A stretch of 64,000 nt of DNA from Bromus sterilis (taxonomy: Eukaryota > Streptophyta > Magnoliopsida > Poales > Poaceae), in contig OX465601.1 in the NCBI GenBank assembly GCA_950022295.1, forward strand, positions 75,959,501 to 76,023,500, read 5' to 3'. Made by a program: the position numbers and the translations under genes. The notes beneath the pieces were generated by a model. The model searched no databases and was not told the origin of the DNA. It saw only the letters and a program-made list of their open reading frames with translations. Below are positions 44,011 through 56,046 of the stretch, piece by piece (positions within the stretch are counted from its first letter, which is position 1; each line of letters opens with the position of its first letter).

Positions 44011-44847
44011 ATGAACATGTTAGGACTAGGTTCTTTGCGGGAATCGGAAGTTCTCGATTTCCGTCAAAGGGATGGAGAAAATATGAAGAAGGCATGGGAC
44101 AGAATTTCTGAAGCACATAAAAGAGTTATGCCTTGGATATCTATAAAAATTGTGCTTAGAAATTTTTACCATGGTCTTTTTAAGTGGTGTAAACACTCTC
44201 TTGACATTATAGCCGAGGGAGATTTTCTAGAGTGTGATGAAGATAGGGCTCTTGAGATTTTGCATAGTCTATCTAGTTATTTTGTTTATGATCGAAGTAT
44301 TGATACTGTCATAGATAGACTTGCCACTGTTGAAAAAAGACTGGATGCTCTAGATTTGGGGAAATTAGAGGAACTTAAGTCCAAGAAGAAAGAAATGTTG
44401 GATATAGATGATGATTGGGAGCCCTTTGTTAGGATTAGCATCTCTAACCAAGGCTTCCTTGCTCTTTGTGATATTGGATCCACAGTTTCTACTATGCCAA
44501 AAATTGTTTATGATTCTTTAAAGCTAGATATGGATAAATTATCATCTTATCATGAACATTCTAATGGAGATATTTCAGAGATTAAAGGAAAGGTAAAAGA
44601 AGTCCAAGTTGCATTCCTTCATAGGACTGCACCAATGGATTTCTTCATTGTGGAGCCAAACCAAAGTAACATTGTGCTCGGAAGAGACTTCCTCCGTGCT
44701 ATGAAAGGCTTCATTGATATTGGTAATAGGCACATACGCTTACGCGGTATGGCAAAAGTTAAGTATATCTTTCCTAGTAAGAAGAAGAATGAGCTTATTG
44801 AAAATCAATTTGAAGGTTTTTATGATTCTGATCTTGGATACCCTTGA
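44011..44847 (+). CDS. Short intact gag-protease protein of Athila-like copy 3
   Basis: 278 residues with no interruption, the only intact coding unit among the Athila-like copies. The ATG at 44011 is the first in frame after the leader. Residues 18-56 (DGENMKKAWDRISEAHKR, LRNFYHGL) match the C-terminal half of the gag core in copies 1, 2 and 4; the N-terminal half, with the WF motif, is missing. A coiled-coil-prone segment follows (about 100-130: IDRLATVEKRLDAL, KLEELKSKKKEML). The protease starts at about residue 150, with LALCDIGSTVSTMP as active site (D-I-G) and IVLGRDFLRAM as second motif, and ends near KVKYIFPSKK. It may act in trans or simply be recent. No RT or integrase is present. 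Confidence 0.78.
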   Translation: MNMLGLGSLRESEVLDFRQRDGENMKKAWDRISEAHKRVMPWISIKIVLRNFYHGLFKWCKHSLDIIAEGDFLECDEDRALEILHSLSSYFVYDRSIDTVIDRLATVEKRLDALDLGKLEELKSKKKEMLDIDDDWEPFVRISISNQGFLALCDIGSTVSTMPKIVYDSLKLDMDKLSSYHEHSNGDISEIKGKVKEVQVAFLHRTAPMDFFIVEPNQSNIVLGRDFLRAMKGFIDIGNRHIRLRGMAKVKYIFPSKKKNELIENQFEGFYDSDLGYP

Positions 44848-47616
44848 TTCTTCTTTTTGCATTATGCCTAGCTAATGGCTTTAAAGAAGCGCTTTCGGGA
44901 GGCAGCCCGCAACGAATTTAGGTGTTTCTTTTTGCTTTTTTTGTGTCTTGATGATTTTTACTACTGTAGCAACATCATTGTATCTTTATTTTTCAGCTTT
45001 GTGCCAAGTTATAGCCTCTTACGGCAAGGGAAGTAAAATTTGTGACATGCTGTCCAGAAAACAGATTCTGTCCTCGTGACCAGAAAAATTCCAGAAAAAT
45101 CCCAGTTCATCTTTTTGAGCTAAAATTTTTATACAGTATGCTCTATACAATTACGAAACTTACGTATGGTCTGAGTTTTTTGATTTGAGTTGCAGAAGTG
45201 CCCCTAAAAAATTCTTTACTATCTGTTGTTCTGTTTTTCACAGATTCTGCCACGTTTTGTCTCTCCTTACTTTTGCAAACCTTAAGCTTGCTTTTTCTTT
45301 GCAAAAACTTTTTGGCACTCTTGAGAAACACTATCTCTTCAAGATTATATTTATATCCAGTGGGAAAATTATTTATTAAGGGTACTAACCTCTCTAATCA
45401 GCTTATAATGAGTTATGTATGAAGGGAGTTTTCAAGTGTGCGATGGAAGATGATGAAAGAAGATCCAGGAGTGTCAAGCGCTCAAGCTTGGGTATGCCCC
45501 CATGCATACCCAATAAATATTCAAGGAGACTCAAGCGTCTAAGCTTGGGGATGCCCCCGTGCATCCCCTTCTCCATCAACAATCATCAGTTCGTCCTTCG
45601 TCTCACTATATTTTTATCAGTTCATGCGTTATGTGCTATGCTTGGAGCGTCTCGCTCTTAGGTTTTGTTTTTAGTTTTATTTAGCTTTCCTTGCTGTTCA
45701 TAACAAGTTAGATCCTTTCTTACTTTGTGTGGTAGAGAAACACGCTCCACTTTCAAAATTTAGAACACATCATAGGATTTTACCTGCCTATCTTTTTGCT
45801 GTTGTGTGTTCTTTATCTTTTCATAGCTACTGCCTTGTTTAGTTTTAGTCTTAGTTTGTCTTTAGCAAGAGCCTTGGATTTTGTTTAGTTTGTTGCTGCA
45901 ACTCTTTTTAGTTTTCATGTTTATCTTGTTAAGAGAGTTGGTTGTTGCACTGAGTTGTGTCTTGTCTTGAAAGTAGGTAATTGAGGTTGTTATTTAATTT
46001 TAGTAGTAGCTTGTAATAGTTTTGAGGTATTGATGTGAGTAATGTTTGAACTTTTGGTGTCAAGAGCTCTAGCCTATTAGTGATAGGTGTCGTATTTTGG
46101 GCAATCCGTGTGTATTTTCAAAACCTACAAAACTAGTTGAGAACTCTAGCTACTAGATGGATCACTACTCTTCTGAGGGGTCGAATATCAGAGAACACTC
46201 ACGTACCATGAGTCGAGGATGCGCAAGGATAACCAAACCCCCATACACTCCTCCTCGGGGTACTTGTCTCTTTGAGAACCTCCTCATTAGATTGAGAGTT
46301 ACCGATAATAAGTGCATGAGTTCTTCGGACTAATGTAAGTATTGAAAGTTGACACTTCCACCTTCCCATATTTTGCTAGCCTCTCCTGTGTCGTGCATTG
46401 CCTTCATCTCACTCCGAGAGTTGGTGTCCACCTTCGCCGGTACATCCAAACCCTTGGCATGATACGCTCTGTCATCATAAGCCTCCTTATATCTTTCCTC
46501 AAAACAGCCACCATACCTACCTATCAAGGCATTTCCATAGCCTTTCTGAGTTACATTGCCATGCAACTTCCACCTCTTCATGACTTGATCTTCATGTCAT
46601 ACATGTTCTTGCTACACTGGCAGCGACATACATTGCATACTTCATGATAGTTACACCTTCTTTATGATTTTGAGTACCTTGTAAAGTGTCAAAGATTTCC
46701 TTTACCTTCTTGTAAAATAGAGTGTTGCCCTTAAGTGAGGAAAAGATCCCAAAGTGGACACAATAAAAGATCCCAAAGAGGACAAATGAGAGTTAAATAG
46801 AAAGAGCCATTGAGGACACCAAAAAAATACAAAAAAATAGAAAAAAGAGAAAAATAAATAAAAAGAGAGAAAGGGGCAACACTACTATCCTTTTGAGAGA
46901 TCCACACTAGTACTCCCTTTTTATCCTTGTACTCCATAGAGATGGTCGTTATGCATATAGCTATGTGGGGATCTTCACACTATAGAACTTGGCTTGCATA
47001 TTCCAAGGATGAGCCTCCTCAAACGAGCTCTAGGTCTTCATGAGTGAGCAAGTTAGATGCACCCCCACTAGTTTCATTGGAGAGCTTCTTAGCTCGTATG
47101 TGCATCCGTTGCATGGCAATCCCTACTCCTCACATCATATCTATCATTTGGCATCTCCTGCCTATGATTGTCCTCATTGATGTGAGCCTTTCTCTTCCTT
47201 TTTGTCTTCCTCCTCCACCATATTTCTCTCTTTGCCATCCTAAGTGTCAACTCTCGTGCTTACGCTCATCCATTGCATGAGTGCTCAAAATATCGAAAAA
47301 GAGTGGATCAAATTGACTTGTACCTGGCTAGTGGTCTGGGGACGAGTCAAGATAAGATTCCAAAGAAGACCAAGTGTGAAACTTTAGTAGATTGAGTTCT
47401 CAACACAAAAATACTTTTTCTCGTATTCCCTTCCCCCTTCTTGCACGCAAACACCATTTGGAGACATTCGAGTCACGGACAGCGAGAGATCTTGCACCTA
47501 ATGTTCTTTTGTTACTTGTTTCAAAGTTCTTTTATGGTTGCTAGCATGTCACCACAGAAATTATGCTGTTATCATTTACCTACTCGAGGACGAGCAGGAA
47601 TTAAGCTTGGGGATGT
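44848..47616 (+). other. Noncoding 3' region of Athila-like copy 3
   Basis: Nearly collinear with copies 1 and 2. The post-protease hairpin CGGG-AGGCAG-CCCG is at 44896-44909. GGGGATGCCCCCGTGCATCCCC near 45547 and a related block near 45490 repeat the second hairpin. The segment 46960-47080 is absent from copy 1. Ends with AGCTTGGGGATGT. Confidence 0.7.
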
Positions 47617-49213
47617 TGATACGTCCAAAACGTATCTATAATTTCTGCTTGCTCCATGCATGTTTTGTGTGATATTGCTATGATCTAGATACACTTTCAT
47701 ATACTTTTGATCATATTTGGAATAACCTATTAACTCAGTGCACCCAGTGCCAGTTCCTGTTTTCTCCTGTTTTTCTATTTCAGTTTTCCCCCATATAAAA
47801 AGTGCCAGAAAAATTCAGGAAATTCAGATAAAAAATCAGCGTGGAGGAAGCTTCGCGAAGAGCCCGGGAGGGGCCAGAGGGGAGCTAGGGCGGCCCAGGT
47901 AGCCACCCGGCGCGGCCCCACCCCTGGTCGCGCCAGGGGGCGCCTAGGGCCCCTGGTCCACCTCTGTCTGCCCCCCTTCGCCTATTTATTCTCCGTCACG
48001 GGAAAACACCAGAAGAGGAACCCTATTCCGTGAACTCGCCTCTGTTCCGCCGCCGCCGCGCTTCCGAAGATCGGGAGCACCAGAAGACCTCTTCCCGGCA
48101 CCCTGTCGGAGGAAGCATTGACCTCTGAGAGTCTCTTCTCCACCATGGATGCTCCCCGGACGTCTCGTGACTAGTTTTCCTTCGACCATGGGTCCGTGAT
48201 CAGTAGCTATGTGATGTTCTCCTCCCATCTTTGATCTTCATTGTTTAGGCCTCGTGAGCTGCCCTACATGATCGAGGCACCTTTGTAATTTTTCTGCTAT
48301 TGCTATGTTGAGTTTGATAGGATCTGATGGATTATGAGATTATGTTCAGATTGTAATAGAGTAATATATTTGGTTTTATCTCTTATATTTTTGTTCCTAA
48401 GTAATTCTTGCATGTTCTCCGTTGCTGTTTATTGCTTTGGCCAAGTAGTAGGTAGTGACTTCAAGAGGGAACGTTGTGCCCCCCGATGACGCGCTTGAGT
48501 GACAGAAACATGAGTCTAGGGGATGTGTTGTTGCCACAAGGGGGAAAACAACGGTGCTTGGGACCGCAGTCACAAGGATTGTTTACTTTACGCAGAGTTC
48601 TTTTTAATGCAGTTGTCTGTTGCTTTGGGTTTACACTTTGGGTGGGGCTCGCAACTTAATACCAGCGAGATGTTCTGGATAGATATCTCAAGGTGGATGA
48701 TTAGTAGTAGATGCAGATGGATTTCGGTCTACTTATCTTGGCGTACTGCCTATGCTTTTGAACCTCGTCCTTTCTTTTGTATCATAGTTAGCATTGCGGT
48801 GCGTTCATAATCCTGTCAATTGCCTTTCTGTAATTTGTTTACCTCGCATAGCAATTTTATCGTCTTTTGGGAGAGAGACATCACTAGCGAACATCACGTA
48901 TCCCGGTCCATATCTTCATTATTGTTTCCACTCTATATTTACTTTACTGCTTTTACTTGCTATCATTATCCCTTGCATTTTATCCTTGTGAACAACAAGA
49001 CCGGAGAGATTGACAACCTCTCTGAACTTCGTTGGGAACAAAGTTATCTGTGTCTGTGTGCAGGTCCGTGTCAGTTGCGCTGCGGACACCTACTTATCAT
49101 CTCTGGAGTCCTACTGGAGACAAACCTTGGTATCTTCACCGAGGGAAAACTGCTGTTGCACTACATCTCAACCTTCCACTTGGGGTAACCAACGAAGGGG
49201 CGAGAAGCCATCA
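47617..49213 (+). repeat. 3' LTR of Athila-like copy 3
   Basis: 1597 bp. Clearly diverged from its 5' partner: 17 bp or so missing near 48478 (the AGATTGTGGGTTCATG stretch), a degenerate palindrome (48557-48576) and a GTGACT in place of GTGAGT near 48167. Confidence 0.88.
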
Positions 49214-49218
49214 CCATG

Positions 49219-51356
49219 CGCATGCCATGGAGGAGTGCCTCGTATTCTGCTTCGTTGTTGGAGGCTTGACTGAAGTTGATCTGGAGGACGTATTTCAACT
49301 TTGTTCCTTTAGGGGAGATGAGCACAACTCCTGCCCCAGCTCCTTGTTGTATCTTGGACCCATCGAAGAACATTGACCATGAACTTGATAGGCCTGGGAG
49401 GCCTGGTGTCTGAACCTCCGTCTACTCGACCAGGAAATCTGGGAGTACTTGGGCTTTGATGGCTGTTGGGTGCTTGAACTGCAGGTCCCGTGGGCTGAGC
49501 TCAATGTTCCACTCGGCGACTCGTCCAGTCGCTCCAGGGTTGTTGAGTATGTCAGCGAGTGGTGCGCTGCTTACGATTGTGATAGGGTGCTCGTCGAAGT
49601 AGTGGGACACTTTTCTTGAGGTCATGACGATGGCCAGTAGTAGCTTCTGATAGTGCGGGTACTGCTGCTGGGATTTGGTCAGGAGCATGCTGAGGTAGTA
49701 GATTGGTCTCTGGATGCTCTGGACCTTGCCTTCTTCTGCGTGTTCGACAATGAGCGTTGTGCTTACTACACTGCTACGTGCTGCCACGTAGAGGTATAGC
49801 TTCTCACGTTCCTTGGGTACCGCCAGGATTGGTGGGGTCGAGAGTGTCTTTTTCAGGTCCGCGAATGCTTGGCGGGCTTCCTCCGTCCACTCGAATTTCT
49901 CTCCTTTCCTGAGCAGCTGATAGAAAGGCAGCGTGCGTTCTCCCAGCCCGCTGATGAAGCGGCTTAGGGCTGCGAGCTTTCCAGTGAGCTGATGTACTCC
50001 TTTGACGTTGGTTGGTTCTTGCATGCGGGTGATGGCTTGGAATTTCTCAGGGTTTGCCTCGATTCCTCGGGCAGAGACCATATAGCCAAGCAGCTTCCCC
50101 GCCGGTACGCCGAATGCACACTTCTTTGGGTTGAGTTTGATTCTGTATTTGTTGAGCGCCGCGAAGGTTTCGCGCAGGTCGTCGAGTAGTGTGGCTGCTT
50201 TGTAGGTCTTGATGACGATGTCGTCCACGTAGACTTGCACGTTTCTTCCGATTTGCTCCTTCAGGAAGGCCTACATCATTCGCTGGTAGGTGGCGCCTGC
50301 GTTTTTGAGCCCGAAGGGCATGGTCCTGTAGCAGAATACGCCGTAGGGGGTGATGAACGATGTGTGCTCTTCGTCTTCTTCCTTCATCCTGATCTGGTTG
50401 TATCCTGATTAAGCATCAATGAAGGAAAGTAGATCGCACCCTGCTGTCGAGTCGATTATCTGATCGATTCTAGGCAGGGGGAAGTGGTCCTTCGGGCAAT
50501 GCTTGTTGACTGGTCCGTAGTCGACACACATGCGCAGCACGGTCGTATATTTCTTGGGCACCAGCACTGGGTTGGCTATCCAGGTGGCCTTCTTCGTTTC
50601 TCGGATGAACTGGGCTCGAGTAACCGGTTGACTTCCTCTCCGATTGCTCTGCGCTTGGGCTCTGAGAATCGTCTCAGCGCTTGCTTCACTGGCTTCGTGT
50701 TTTGCTTGATGCGTAGGGCGTGTTCCGCGAATTCGCGTGGTATCCCAGGCATGTCGGCTGGGCACCAGGCGAATATTTCCCACTCGTCATGAAGGAAAGC
50801 GATGAGAGCCATCGCCTGCTCCTCTGGAAGGTGGGCGTACACGCGTACTGTTTTGTCCGGGTCCGTCGGGTGCACTTGGTGGATGACTGTGTCGCTGTCG
50901 ATGCTGAAGTCGCCTCCGTACTCCTTGGATGTGCTTCGGTTCACCAATGGGAGGGTACTCTTGTCCGTCACCTTGGCTATTTCTCTGAGTTCTTGTTCAG
51001 CTCCGGATGTGTCGGAGATTCTGTGGAAGTCACGATCGCATTGATCTGACTTGATGAAGCTTCCGTTGATCGTGAGGACTCCTGCTGATCCTGGCATCTT
51101 GAGCTTGAGGTAGGCGTAGTGTGGGACCACCATGAACTGCGCGAATGCTGGCTGTCCCAATATGGCGTGGTACTGCGATTGCCAGTCGAGTACCTCGAAC
51201 TCGAGGACGTGCTTTGAGAAGTTGCGTCGGTTGCCGAAGACTACTTCGAGTTCGATGACTCCGAGGGATGTGGTTGCTTCTCCTGGGACTACCCCGTGTA
51301 ACTCGGTGCTCGATTTTCTCCATACTGATCGTGGTATCAGCATCTTTTGCAGGGTT
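49219..51356 (-). pseudogene. Protease, RT and RNase H of Tat element B
   Basis: Minus strand from the solo-LTR insertion (51356) to the copy 3 insertion. Protease C-terminal part (LQKMLIPRSVW, AILGQPAFAQF), then a spacer that is intact here but deleted in A (VHPTDPDKTVRVYAHLPEEQ), then RT (MPGIPREFAEHALRI, FPLPRIDQIIDS, YVDDIVIKT), native RNase H, and the start of the archaeal-type RNase H (SMFFDGSK, ASNNEAEYEALLHG). Damage: an indel near 50616, TAA near 50409 (Tyr in A), TAG near 50272 (Gln) and TAG near 49424 (Trp). Confidence 0.87.
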
Positions 51357-54300
51357 GTGACGCCCCCAAAATCAAGTCGTGTACAGTAAACATACACGCA
51401 AGGTACACGATCGAGATCAGGGACTCACGGTGAGATATCACAACACAACTCTACAAATAAAAATAATACAAGCTATTTAATACAAGCCAGGGGCCACGAA
51501 GGCTCGAATACAATAGCTCGAGAGCACAAAGTTAGCGGAAGCAATAGTATCTGAGTACAGACACAAGGTACAAGGTTGCCTTAAGAAGGCTAGCACAAAT
51601 ATCAACAACGATCGAAAAGGCGAGGCCTCCTGCCTGGGAACCTCCGAACTACTCCTGGTCAAAGGGGAACTCGACGTCATAGAAGGCATCGGGAATCTTC
51701 ATGTTGCGGTGGTCAGCATCGGGGATCTTCCGCTCCTAGGCTCCAACGTCGACTGCAGCGGCCGATCAGGCAAAACAAAAAGGGGGAAATAAAGCAAGGG
51801 TGAGTATCTAGCATACCCGCGAGTCTTACGTCCGCTACTAAGCATTTATGCATGTATCAAATGGAAAGGGGAGGCTATATATAGTGGACTGCAAGGTTGA
51901 AATCAGAATAAGGATAAGAAGTTAGGCCTATCGAAGACTAGCATCTTCTGACGAGTCTTGCAGCATGAGAAGAGAATACCCAACAGTTCAATGAAAGCAT
52001 AAAGTAACAATGCAGCAGAAGTTGCTGCAGCATTGTATAATATTAAGTTGTATTAGATATCAATATGCCTCCGAAAATCCCTCCTCAACTTCCCTGCGAG
52101 GAAGAAAAGCCGGAACCAACAGTTTAATAGTAGTAGTTTGTAGTAGTAGGATCTGGCTTCAGCATAAAGCGTCCTGTTACCGTGGACACGACTATCCGAA
52201 TAGATTATCATCCCTGCAGGGGCTGCACTACTGTTACCCTACACGCTCGGATCTCCAGGGTGGCGTACACCTTTTTAGGGAATGCCCCACCGAGGCTATC
52301 CGATACGCCGAAGTCCATCCTTCGAGCTCAACAGAGAGGCCATCCGCCGGTCTAAATCCTAAGTACAAAGGAACTTTGGACCCCTGTCCTTTGTACTCTT
52401 GCACGGTACGCGAGTGGCCGGTGAAGCAGACCCACTTCCCACTACCGGAGTAAGCGGTCCAAGCCCGGCAATCAGCCCGAGGTAAAGCTGACGTCTGAAG
52501 AGCCCTCGAACGAGGCTACAACGCAGAGAGCCCACACCGTAATCCCACGTGGAGGTAGTGCGTAAAGGGCACGACGACCCACTCAAGTCATCCACCTGAC
52601 CCATTAAGCATTTTAATTATTATCTGTCGGAACAACCTTTATCGTTGTCCTTATTTAGGTGAGCCGCGGACAACGACAGCAGCCAGGTCCATCCCCATTA
52701 CCAGAGCCAGTGGCCGCCTTCCCTGTCGCCCCACCAACTCGTGCGGCTACCAACAAGGTGAACCGTCTCCTTACCTTGTCTCGCGTTTGCTCTTGGAAGA
52801 GCTCGAATTTCGTACAACAGGATATCTGTCGGCCACGAACAGTACCAGGCCCACCGCACACCGGTGGAATACACCTGACCCGTCGTTCCGCTAAAATACC
52901 CTGCGCGGGCACCGTTGGGTCACCCGACTCATTACCTGTAAGGACGCCAGTTGATTCGAGTGCCTACCATCAAGTGAAACCAGGAGGAATCACCCTCGAT
53001 GGTACACTTGAGATGGCTCGACAGAGACATCAGCGGAATGAACTAAAGAGGAATTCTCGTACCACCCCGGTGGTGCCGAGACACCAGCGGAATGAACTAA
53101 AGAGGTAAACCTCGTCTCATCCCGGTGATGCTACGCTACTGAGCCGACAAGAGTGAAATACGAGTCCGTCCACTCGTAAGTCAAACTCGAAGCGACTCGG
53201 CAGAGTCTCGCCGTTGTAGGTCCTCTAGGGCGTCTGTATTGATCCGTACCTGTTGCAGTTGTAATATATCGTTCCCGCGATCACTCCCAGAGTGATCACG
53301 ACCCGCTATTCTAAACCTAGCTAACAATGCGCAGGGTTCACTGCTGAATATTATATATATTTATAAGGCAGCATAGGATAAAGGAAGGTACATCAAGGGG
53401 CGACAAAAACATGCTATGCAATTGAATAGGATTGTAACGTAGCAGCAGCAGTAACCATGCATAGTGCAAGAAAAGTACGGAAAGATAGGCGATATCTGGG
53501 GAAGGAAAATGGCTCTGCTTGCCTGGAAGCTCGGTAGTAGCGGTACGGTCGTCGACGAAGTAGTCGTACTCGCGTCATCGATGGCAGCAACGGGGTCTAC
53601 CGGAGAATAAGGGGGGGGGGAGAAACAGTAAATACAAAACAATAATAGCAATACAAATGTATGACATAGAAGATAAAAAGCAACGGGGCTCTACGTAGTA
53701 CGATGCACTAAGCTCGGATCGGGAATTCATCCGGGGATGAACTGCCAGCACCGAGTGATTACCGGACAAGGTGTCCGGAGGGGGAAGGTACCATGCTGGA
53801 GGTGTCGTGGACATCCGACAAACGTAAGGGTGGGGTATCCGGGTTAGTTGAACTATTCTGAACAACTTTCGTGTTAGGAATAAATTCATCCGGCAAAGTT
53901 TTACCGGCCCCGGGTGATTACCGGACAGTACAACCGAAGGGGGAATGTCCCGTGTTCGGTATGTTAGAGGGGTGTGGTGGGGGTATGGGTAGCGTATTCG
54001 TATTCGTTGTATTTTTCTGATCAATTTTCATGTATAAAGTTTTTGAATCTGACTTACGGTTTAAAAGATATTCAATTTTAAAGTTTTAATTCAATTTAAA
54101 TCATTTATAAAAACATTTCCTATTTTCTCTTATTAATATAATAAATATAATTAATAATCTTTTTTTTAATACTGGCCAGTGGGTCCCACTGGTCAGTGAC
54201 ACAGTTCATAATTTAATTTAATTTATATAATTAACAGGGGGGTTCCCACATGTCATAGATACATATTTTAATTATTTGTTAATTAATCCAGTGGGGCCCA

Positions 54301-56041
54301 AGTGTCAGCCTAACAGATTTAACTAAACAGTTTTTATTAATTAAAAGGCCAGGGGCCCACATGTCATAGGGTGGGGGGATTTATCTTTGTTTAATTAAAA
54401 CAGAGAGGGATTAGAGGGGGCAGGGCCCACTGGTCAGTGTGAGGGGGGCAATTAGCACCTAATCAAGTTGCTGACAACGAGGGCCCACCTGGCGGTTGCC
54501 CAGGTCGACGCCGGCGACGACAGAGCGGCCGGCGGCGAGCGTGCGCTCGGAATAGGGCATGGGAGGGGCGTGCCCGGGTCCATTTGATAGAGGGGCTCGC
54601 CGCGCGTCTTTTGGTGGTGGTGCTCTTGCCGGGGTCTCGCCGGAGCGATGACGGCGTCGAGCGCGGCGGCGGACAGAAGGAGCCGGCGACGAGGCTTTGA
54701 TTCGATGCGGGCTTTGGGAGCGGGAGCTACTGGGTTCACGGCCGTGCGACGTGCGGCGCGACGCGAGCAGGTGCGTGCTATTGGCGCGCGCTAGGGTGGC
54801 TTGGGTGCACGGCCGTGCGACATGCGGCGGCGACCGAGCTTTGCTCCAATGGCGGCGGCGGTTACCGGGAGAGGGAGGGAGCGCGAGCGCGATGGGAAGG
54901 TGGCCAAGCTCACCGGGGGGGCAGCGGTGGTGGCAGCAAGCTCGGTGAGGGCTCGGGCAGCCGGAATTGACGACGGCGAGCGACGGGGCTGCGGAGGGGA
55001 ACGGCGACGTGGCGCAGGGTGGAGGGGCTCCCGGCTCAATTCCTGCAGCGCGGTGGCGTAGGCGACGACGGCGGTGCCCGCAGACACGGTGGCTGGGGCT
55101 GGGAAGCAGTGTGGCCGCGGGGGTTCACGAGCCCGTGGCCATGGCTGCGTCGGCTACACACGGGAACGGGGCAGAGATCCAGGGGAGGGGAAGGGGGTGA
55201 TGGCTAGGGTTAGGGTTCGAGGCGCGGGGGGCTTGGGGCACTTATCCCGGCCGGCTTGTCGCCGATGGGCGACACGGCGACGTCGCCGGACGTGGCTCCG
55301 TGCGATGGTCGCCACGCCATGGCGTGAGCAGTGGAGGGAGAAGGAAGGTGGGCGCCGGGGTGGGCTAGGCTAGGCCTAGTGGGAGAGAGGGGGATGGCCA
55401 GGGGGTGGGGTGGGCTTCGCCCATGGGCGCTAGGTTAGGTTTCTTTTTATTTTCACCTTTTCTTTTTTTGTTAATTCACTTTTGCAATTGTTTTACTAAC
55501 TTAGGCATTTTTTAAAAATGTGGTTGGTGCCCCATAATTAATGTTACACCTAAGGTCAGTGCCACAAATAGTTTGGACAATTTTTAAAAGTCATTTAATA
55601 TTTTATTTAAATATTAAATTATTAATATGGGGTTTTTAGCTACTGTTTTGAATTATTCGAATTAATCCAGAGATTAATAAAATCCCCAAATTGGTGTACA
55701 TGCTCCCCTGAATATTAATGATTTATTAAAATTGGAAGCACAATTTTTGGACAAGGTTTTATTGTCACCTTGTTTTTAATATTGCACCAAAGGCATTTCA
55801 AGATTTGATTTGATTTCAATTCAAAGGGCATTTGAATTGAGCTTGGAATTGTTTTGATTCATGATGACCAAGGTCCATGATCAAAGTGCATCAACAATAA
55901 CAAAGGTGAATTTGAATTTGAACCGAACCAGTTGATCAAAGCAAAAAATTTGATCCAGGCCATTTTGAGCAATAGTGCTAAGCAACAGTGATTAGCAAAC
56001 AGTGAGAGTGATTACTGTTCACTGACAGTGAGGGTGTTACA
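51357..56041. mobile_element. Long solo LTR (4685 bp), LARD/Sukkula-like
   Basis: TGTGACGCCCCC...GTGTTACA with target duplication AGGGT (51352-51356 and 56042-56046), inserted exactly inside the protease gene of B. There is no primer site, no internal domain and no long terminal duplication, so it is read as a single LTR. That size is far above usual LTRs and fits the large LTRs of barley Sukkula-type derivatives (family assignment is inference). Contents: a two-fold repeat of CAGCGGAATGAACTAAAGAGG (53030 and 53087), diverged repeats of about 160 bp with ATTCATCCGG and GTGATTACCGGACA (53727 and 53888), GGGCCCAC-type repeats (54180-54490), a GC-rich core (54450-55430), and an AT-rich end. Confidence 0.7.
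54180..54490. repeat. Repeated GGGCCCAC-N-TGTCA motif cluster
   Basis: Six variants of a motif such as GGGTCCCACTGGTCAGTG or GGGGCCCACATGTCATAG, separated by AT-rich spacers, at about 54180, 54240, 54293, 54352, 54423 and 54480. The cores resemble plant TGGGCC-type promoter sites. They lie next to the GC-rich core of the long LTR. Confidence 0.5.
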
Positions 56042-56046
56042 AGGGT

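Larger units (their letters stand above)
42213..49213 (+). mobile_element. Athila-like non-autonomous Gypsy element, copy 3 (different coding cassette)
   Basis: 7001 bp with target duplication CCATG (42208-42212 and 49214-49218), inserted in the second RNase H of element B. LTRs and the 3' noncoding region match copies 1 and 2, but the coding part is a separate, shorter gag-protease (44011-44847) that does not align with theirs outside short motifs. Confidence 0.9.

Noticed and set aside
54452..55373. Several overlapping ORFs of 60-99 codons on both strands in a GC-rich block
   Set aside because: High GC leaves all frames open; products are Arg/Gly/Ala-rich with no domain, and the block lies inside a single LTR.
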